This document shows positions 59,658 through 64,000 of a stretch of DNA of 64,000 bases, piece by piece (position 1 is the first letter of the stretch; the number at the start of each line of letters is the position of its first letter). A program made the position numbers and the translations under genes. The stretch covers positions 5,362-69,361 of the forward strand of contig DASVDI010000025.1 in the NCBI GenBank assembly GCA_036381175.1, read 5' to 3'. The DNA is from JAJUFS01 sp036381175 (GTDB lineage Bacteria > Pseudomonadota > Gammaproteobacteria > Natronospirales > JAJUFS01). The notes under the pieces were generated by a model. That model was given only the letters and a program-made list of their open reading frames with translations, searched no databases and had not been told where the DNA came from.

Positions 59658-60907
59658 CGGTCAATCTCCCCGAACACGATGTCTTGCGTGCCGATGATGG
59701 ACACGAGATCCGCGAGCATGTGGCCCTTGCACATTTCGTCGATGGCCGCGAGATGCGCAAACCCGGAAGCGCGAATCTTCACGCGGAACGGCTTGTTCGC
59801 CCCGTCGGAAACGAGGTATATGCCGAACTCGCCCTTTGGCTGCTCGATCGCTGCATAAACTTCGCCTTCCGGCACGCAATAACCTTCCGTGAACAATTTG
59901 AAATGATGAATCAGCGACTCCATGTCGTCCTTCATCTCGGCACGACGCGGAGCCGTAACCTTGTGATCGTCAAGCATCACGGGACCGGGATTCTCGCGCA
60001 GCCACTTGATGCATTGTTTGACGATTCTTGCCGACTGGCGAAACTCTTCGATGCGCACGAGGTAACGGTCGTAACAATCACCTTCCACGCCGACAGGAAT
60101 GTCGAATTCCATCTTGTCGTACATGGCGTAAGGCTGCTTCTTGCGCAGGTCCCATTCGATGCCAGAGCCACGCAGCATCGGGCCTGTAAAACCGAGATTC
60201 AGCGCGCGCTCCGGCGATACCACGCCGATGCCGACGGTGCGCTGCTTCCAGATGCGATTGTCGGTGAGCAGGGTTTCGTACTCGTCCACCGCCTTCGGGA
60301 AGTTGTCGATGAAGTCCTCGATGAAATCCAGCAGCGTTCCCGAACGCGCCTCGTTCATGCGCGCCAGTTCCTTCTTGCTGCGGAATTTCGACGGCTGGTA
60401 TTGCGGCATCTTCTCGGGCAGGTCGCGATGCACGCCGCCGGGACGATAATAGGTCGCGTGCATGCGCGCACCAGACACCGCCTCGTAGATGTCCATGATG
60501 TTTTCGCGCTCGCGAAAGCAATACAGGAACACGGTCATCGCGCCGATATCGAGACCGTGCGCGCCGAGCCACAGCAGGTGATTGGTGATGCGGGTCAACT
60601 CGTCGAACATTGTGCGGATGTACAGCGCGCGCTCCGGCGGCGCGATGCCGAGCAGTTTCTCGATCGCCATCACGTAGGCGTGCTCGTTGCACATCATCGA
60701 CACGTAATCGAGCCGGTCCATGTAACCGATCGACTGGCTGTACGGCTTGCTCTCCGCAAGCTTCTCTGTGCCTCGGTGCAGCAGGCCGATGTGCGGGTCA
60801 ATGCCGCGAATGACTTCGCCTTCCATCTCCAGCACGAGGCGCAGCACACCGTGCGCGGCCGGATGCTGCGGACCGAAGTTCATCGTATAACTTTGAATCT
60901 CATGCAT
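59654..60907 (-). CDS. nuoD: NADH-quinone oxidoreductase subunit D
   Basis: Quinone-site subunit related to NiFe hydrogenase large chains, without the metal cysteines. At 417 residues it is a separate protein rather than the NuoCD fusion of E. coli. MNFGPQHPAAHGVLRLVLEMEGE at the start bears the conserved His of the quinone site, followed by IDPHIGLLHRGTEKLAE. The ATG at 60907 overlaps nuoC by 8 bases. Confidence 0.97.
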   Translation of the reverse strand: MHEIQSYTMNFGPQHPAAHGVLRLVLEMEGEVIRGIDPHIGLLHRGTEKLAESKPYSQSIGYMDRLDYVSMMCNEHAYVMAIEKLLGIAPPERALYIRTMFDELTRITNHLLWLGAHGLDIGAMTVFLYCFRERENIMDIYEAVSGARMHATYYRPGGVHRDLPEKMPQYQPSKFRSKKELARMNEARSGTLLDFIEDFIDNFPKAVDEYETLLTDNRIWKQRTVGIGVVSPERALNLGFTGPMLRGSGIEWDLRKKQPYAMYDKMEFDIPVGVEGDCYDRYLVRIEEFRQSARIVKQCIKWLRENPGPVMLDDHKVTAPRRAEMKDDMESLIHHFKLFTEGYCVPEGEVYAAIEQPKGEFGIYLVSDGANKPFRVKIRASGFAHLAAIDEMCKGHMLADLVSIIGTQDIVFGEIDR

Positions 60908-61628
60908 TGCCGGATTTCTCCGTTTCCGTCTTCGGCGCGACATCCGTCTGGTGATCCAGGCGCTCGTTGTAACGGTGATCGTGGCGAATCACTTTCGGCA
61001 CCAGGATGCGGCGCTCGATGGTGATCGGCTGATAAACGACGCGGCCCTTCTCCGGATCGAAACGCACTTCCACGTGGCCGCTGAGCGGGAAGTCCTTGCG
61101 GAAGGGATGCCCGACGAAACCGTAGTCGGTGAGGATGCGGCGCATGTCCGGATGCCCATCGAACACGATGCCGAACATGTCGAAGGCTTCGCGCTCGAAC
61201 CAGTTCGCCGCACTCCAGATGCCGTCCACGCTGGGAACAATGGGCGGATCGCCGGCGTCGCAGAACACTTTCAGGCGAATGCGATGATTCAGCGTGACGG
61301 ACAGCAGGTGATAGACAACGGCAAAGCGCCGGTCGTAATTCGGTTCCTGGTCAGGAATTTCACGATTCACGCCACGGCTGAAACCGGTGTCGGTCGCATC
61401 TTCCGTCACCCATTCATCACTGCCGTAGGTGAGGTGATCGAGACCGCAGATATCGATCAGCTGCTCAAAACGGAAACCATCTTCATCGCGCAAGGCTGCG
61501 CAGACGTCCAGGAGTTGCGCGGCCGACAGCTCATAACCAAGCTCATGATGCAGCGAAGGAAGACGAACGAGCGTCGCGCCGAAGCGTTCCTCGACCCTGT
61601 CAGCCAGTCGTTTGAGTTTCTCGGACAT
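60900..61628 (-). CDS. nuoC: NADH-quinone oxidoreductase subunit C
   Basis: Structural hydrophilic subunit (242 residues), unfused to D. The family stretch is NWFEREAFDMFGIVFDGHPDMRRILTDYGFVGHPFRKDFPL. The ATG at 61628 gives MSEKLKRLADRVEERFG; long in-frame upstream extension lies inside nuoB. The C-terminal 25 residues are variable. Confidence 0.96.
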   Translation of the reverse strand: MSEKLKRLADRVEERFGATLVRLPSLHHELGYELSAAQLLDVCAALRDEDGFRFEQLIDICGLDHLTYGSDEWVTEDATDTGFSRGVNREIPDQEPNYDRRFAVVYHLLSVTLNHRIRLKVFCDAGDPPIVPSVDGIWSAANWFEREAFDMFGIVFDGHPDMRRILTDYGFVGHPFRKDFPLSGHVEVRFDPEKGRVVYQPITIERRILVPKVIRHDHRYNERLDHQTDVAPKTETEKSGNA

Positions 61629-61657
61629 TGCGTCGATTCTCTTGCGGTCGCACGCTT

Positions 61658-62146
61658 TCAGCGCGCGATGGTGTTGGTGCGGCGAATTTTCTTCTGCAGC
61701 TGGATGATGCCGAACAACAGTTGCTCCGCGGTCGGCGGACAACCGGGCACATAGACATCGACCGGGATCACACGGTCGCAGCCACGCACAACAGAATAGG
61801 AATAATGGTAGTAACCGCCGCCATTCGCGCAGGAGCCCATGGAGATCACCCAGCGCGGCTCGGCCATCTGCTCGTAGACCTTTCGAAGCGGCGGCGCCAT
61901 CTTGTTCACCAGCGTGCCGGCAACAATCATGACATCGGACTGGCGCGGGCTCGGACGGAAGATGATGCCGAAACGATCCTGGTCGTAGCGCGACGCGCCC
62001 ACATGCATCATTTCCACCGCGCAACAGGCGAGACCGAACGTCACCGGCCACAGCGAACCGCTGCGTGCCCAGTTCACGACGTTATCGACGCTGGTGACGA
62101 CCCAGCCCTTTTCGATACCGTTGTTCACTGCACCTTCTACTCCCAT
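61658..62146 (-). CDS. nuoB: NADH-quinone oxidoreductase subunit B
   Basis: Carries cluster N2, the last before quinone. The 162 residues include the tandem cysteines in GLACCAVEMM and the further ligands in GSCANGGGYY and VPGCPPTAEQL. The ATG at 62146 overlaps the nuoA stop by 10 bases. The cysteines are all in place, so the cluster should be complete. Confidence 0.97.
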   Translation of the reverse strand: MGVEGAVNNGIEKGWVVTSVDNVVNWARSGSLWPVTFGLACCAVEMMHVGASRYDQDRFGIIFRPSPRQSDVMIVAGTLVNKMAPPLRKVYEQMAEPRWVISMGSCANGGGYYHYSYSVVRGCDRVIPVDVYVPGCPPTAEQLLFGIIQLQKKIRRTNTIAR

Positions 62147-62505
62147 TCCAGCGCTCCTTTCTTCCATTCGTAGATGAAACCGATCACGAGTATGCCGAGG
62201 AAGATGGCCATGGCGACGAAACCGAACAGGCCGATGCCGTCGAGCGCGACGGCCCAAGGAAACAGGAACGCGATTTCGAGATCGAAGATGATGAACAGGA
62301 TGGCGACGAGGTAATAGCGCACATCGAATCGCATGCGTGCGTCTTCGAACGCTTCGAAGCCGCATTCATAAGGAGATGTCTTTTCGGCATCCGCCTTGCC
62401 TTTCGATGCCCAGCGGCCAAGCGTGAGCCCGAGAAGAATCAGGATGATGCCGAGCGCCGTGGCGGCGCCGAGAAAGACGAGAATGGGGACGTAGTTTTGC
62501 AGCAT
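62137..62505 (-). CDS. nuoA: NADH-quinone oxidoreductase subunit A
   Basis: First gene of the operon: a three-helix membrane subunit (122 residues). The hallmarks are SPYECGFEAFEDARMRFDVRYYLVAILFIIFDLEIAFLFPW, with its conserved Cys, and the Glu in the second helix. The ATG at 62505 matches the family start; an ATG 16 codons upstream would add an unlike leader. The operon promoter probably lies between this gene and tRNA-Leu; TAAAAT near 62550 is a weak -10 candidate. Confidence 0.95.
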   Translation of the reverse strand: MLQNYVPILVFLGAATALGIILILLGLTLGRWASKGKADAEKTSPYECGFEAFEDARMRFDVRYYLVAILFIIFDLEIAFLFPWAVALDGIGLFGFVAMAIFLGILVIGFIYEWKKGALEWE

Positions 62506-62677
62506 TCCTGACGCACCCTGCGGTCTGTTGCCGGTCCACGCAAAGACCAGCATTTTAACGTAAAAGCGGCGGCGCTTCCCATGGCCAAGGCTATGGCCTT
62601 AGTCCACGGTTTCCTGCCGCCAATCTGCGCGCATCGACAAGAGATGCGGCCTGCTTCACTACATGACAATGAAAACC

Positions 62678-62762
62678 TGGTGCGGATGGGGAGACTCGAA
62701 CTCCCACGCCTTTCGGCACCACCCCCTCAAGATGGCGTGTCTACCAATTCCACCACATCCGC
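62678..62762 (-). tRNA. tRNA-Leu (GAG), CCA encoded
   Basis: An 85-base long-variable-arm tRNA from GCGGATG to CATCCGCACCA. The anticodon loop CTTGAGG gives anticodon GAG. The T-arm GGGAGTTCGAGTCTCCC and a variable arm between GGTGG and CGTGG fit tRNA-Leu. It lies between secG and nuoA, as in Xanthomonas-type genomes. The rest of the 172-base gap before nuoA has only a weak hairpin (aaggc/gcctt near 62590). Confidence 0.96.
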
Positions 62763-62791
62763 AATGACTGGTTACACCGGGGACACCGGCT

Positions 62792-63208
62792 TTACTCGAC
62801 TCCGTCGCCTTCGGAAGGCGGCGGCGGAAGATCTTCATCTGCGGTTTCCGCAGGTTCGGATCCTTCTTCTGTTGGCGCTTCAACCGGCGGCAGGTCCTGG
62901 CCGGTTTCTTCTGCCGGCGGAGCGTCCTGCTCGATGGCCGGTGTCGCGTCCATGATGCTGGGCGCGGGACCTTCCACTTCGCGCGAAAGATACGCAAGCG
63001 TGCCACTCGTAATAAAGAAGAGTATGGCGAGCCATTTGGTGGCGCGGCTCAGGAACGAGGCCGAACCTTGCGAGCCGAACACCGTCGACGACGCGCCGCT
63101 GCCGAAGGCCGCGCCCGCATCGGCACCCTTGCCGTGCTGAATGAGGATAAGGCCGATAAGCACCAGTGCCAGCAGCACATGGAACAGGAGTACAACTGTC
63201 GTAGTCAT
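62792..63208 (-). CDS. secG: Preprotein translocase subunit SecG
   Basis: Small membrane partner of SecYE that speeds export. Two hydrophobic segments (residues 4-24 and 56-72) flank the conserved GKGADAGAAFGSGASSTVFG loop. The core of about 75 residues is followed by an acidic, proline/glutamate-rich tail, bringing it to 138; the tail is of the kind seen in several gammaproteobacteria. It lies after tpiA. Confidence 0.96.
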   Translation of the reverse strand: MTTTVVLLFHVLLALVLIGLILIQHGKGADAGAAFGSGASSTVFGSQGSASFLSRATKWLAILFFITSGTLAYLSREVEGPAPSIMDATPAIEQDAPPAEETGQDLPPVEAPTEEGSEPAETADEDLPPPPSEGDGVE

Positions 63209-63242
63209 TCCGTTTTCGTCTCTTTGAAAATTCCGGCCGCGA

Positions 63243-63995
63243 TCATTTGGCGGCGCGGACAATACTCAGGAACTGCTCGGCATCCAGCGACGCACCGCCG
63301 ACAAGACCACCATCGATATCCGGCATTGCGAAAAGTTCGGCCGCGTTCGAGGCCTTCACGCTGCCGCCGTACAGGATGCGCAGCGAGTCGGCGATTGTAG
63401 CATTTTCAGCCGAAAGGATGCGCCGGATTTCCCGGTGAACGTCCTGCGCCTGCTCGGGACTTGCCGTTCTGCCCGTACCGATCGCCCACACCGGCTCGTA
63501 GGCGATGACCGCCTGCGCGAAGGCTTCGATGCCCGCCGCGGTCAGTACCGCCGTGACCTGTCGGCGAATGACATCCACGGTGATGCCCTGCTCGCGCTCT
63601 TCCAGCGTTTCGCCGACGCACAGCACGGGCACAAGACCCGTCTTGATCGCCGCCATGAACTTGCGGGCGACCAGCGCGTCATCTTCACCATAAAGCGCGC
63701 GCCGCTCGGAGTGCCCGACGATGACATGCGTGCAGTCGAAGTCCTGCAGCATGGATGCGCTGATTTCGCCGGTGAACGCGCCGGACTCTTCCGCGCACAG
63801 CGATTGCGCGCCGAGACGTATCTCGCTGCCCCGCAACACGCGCTGTGCATCGGCCAGGTAAACGAACGGCGGACAGACCAGCACTTCGGCGGCGGCACCG
63901 TCTTCCAGGCCGCGCACCAGCGCTTCCAGGAGACCGGCCGACGACTCGCGGTTGCCGCTCATTTTCCAGTTACCGGCGACGAGAGGCGTGCGCAT
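63243..63995 (-). CDS. tpiA: Triosephosphate isomerase
   Basis: Interconverts dihydroxyacetone phosphate and glyceraldehyde-3-phosphate. At 250 residues the barrel enzyme has all catalytic residues: Lys11 in GNWKM, His95 in IVGHSERR and Glu167 in AYEPVWAIGTG, plus the phosphate loop ILYGGSVK near the end. The gene is complete, with only five bases left to the window edge; its promoter lies outside the window. Confidence 0.97.
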   Translation of the reverse strand: MRTPLVAGNWKMSGNRESSAGLLEALVRGLEDGAAAEVLVCPPFVYLADAQRVLRGSEIRLGAQSLCAEESGAFTGEISASMLQDFDCTHVIVGHSERRALYGEDDALVARKFMAAIKTGLVPVLCVGETLEEREQGITVDVIRRQVTAVLTAAGIEAFAQAVIAYEPVWAIGTGRTASPEQAQDVHREIRRILSAENATIADSLRILYGGSVKASNAAELFAMPDIDGGLVGGASLDAEQFLSIVRAAK

Positions 63996-64000
63996 CGGTA

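Noticed and set aside
1..64000. Search for CRISPR arrays, prophage genes, insertion sequences, toxin-antitoxin or defence genes.
   Set aside because: No regularly spaced direct repeats with spacers, transposase, integrase, capsid or defence domains were seen; nearly all coding sequence is housekeeping.

Overview
This window is a compact stretch of ordinary chromosome from a gammaproteobacterium. Coding density is very high and G+C is high by eye. There is no phage, insertion sequence, CRISPR array or recognisable defence island. Three gene-order signatures point to a lineage near Xanthomonadales/Lysobacterales or an uncultured relative: tpiA-secG-tRNA-Leu-nuoA..N-tRNA-fMet-rimP-nusA-infB-rbfA-truB-rpsO-pnp; smc-zipA-ligA; and serC-(x)-hisC-aroA-cmk-rpsA next to gyrA-mtnA // mtaD-ubiG-gph. 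Unfused nuoC/nuoD and Smc-ScpAB instead of MukBEF agree with this. The exact taxon cannot be named from this sequence.

Layout. Positions 1-9719 (minus strand) carry serine and aromatic amino acid genes (serC, a short-type serA, hisC, aroA), cmk, a truncated rpsA at the window edge, and gyrA. Positions 9823-18102 hold mtnA facing an OmpA-like protein, then a tightly overlapping plus-strand operon: mscS, a methylthioadenosine/adenosylhomocysteine deaminase, ubiG, gph, rmuC and a squalene/phytoene-synthase-like protein, followed by yciK. Positions 18192-23343 (minus) are yciO, a site-2 protease, trpS, scpA, scpB and rluB. Positions 23444-25561 (plus) are yciB, yciI, bolA and a PpiC lipoprotein, then a probable structured RNA with a strong terminator. 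Positions 25895-32121 (minus) are smc, zipA and ligA. Positions 32239-36651 (plus) are queF, cysZ, dksA, gluQ, a PhaR-type regulator and yheT. Positions 36632-38896 hold a PlpD-like patatin. Positions 39021-47765 (minus) are the translation/RNA operons (tRNA-fMet, rimP, nusA, infB, rbfA, truB, rpsO, pnp). Positions 47845-63995 (minus) are tpiA, secG, tRNA-Leu(GAG) and all fourteen NADH dehydrogenase genes.

How the genes work together. The window encodes a whole proton-pumping complex I, a whole Smc-ScpAB condensin, and most of a conserved translation-factor operon. It also holds part of methionine (methylthioadenosine) salvage and the last two steps of serine synthesis before the phosphatase. 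The least ordinary items lie between or within housekeeping genes: a possible new structured RNA downstream of ppiC; a family of intergenic repeats built on ggacaggattaacaggatt at three loci; two other REP-like inverted repeats; a TrpRS with the four-cysteine pattern of iron-sulfur TrpRS enzymes; a serA standing where relatives have pheA; a DksA with a histone-H1-like lysine/alanine tail and a palindrome on its promoter; and an attenuator-like leader in front of rimP-nusA-infB. No undescribed multi-gene system was found.
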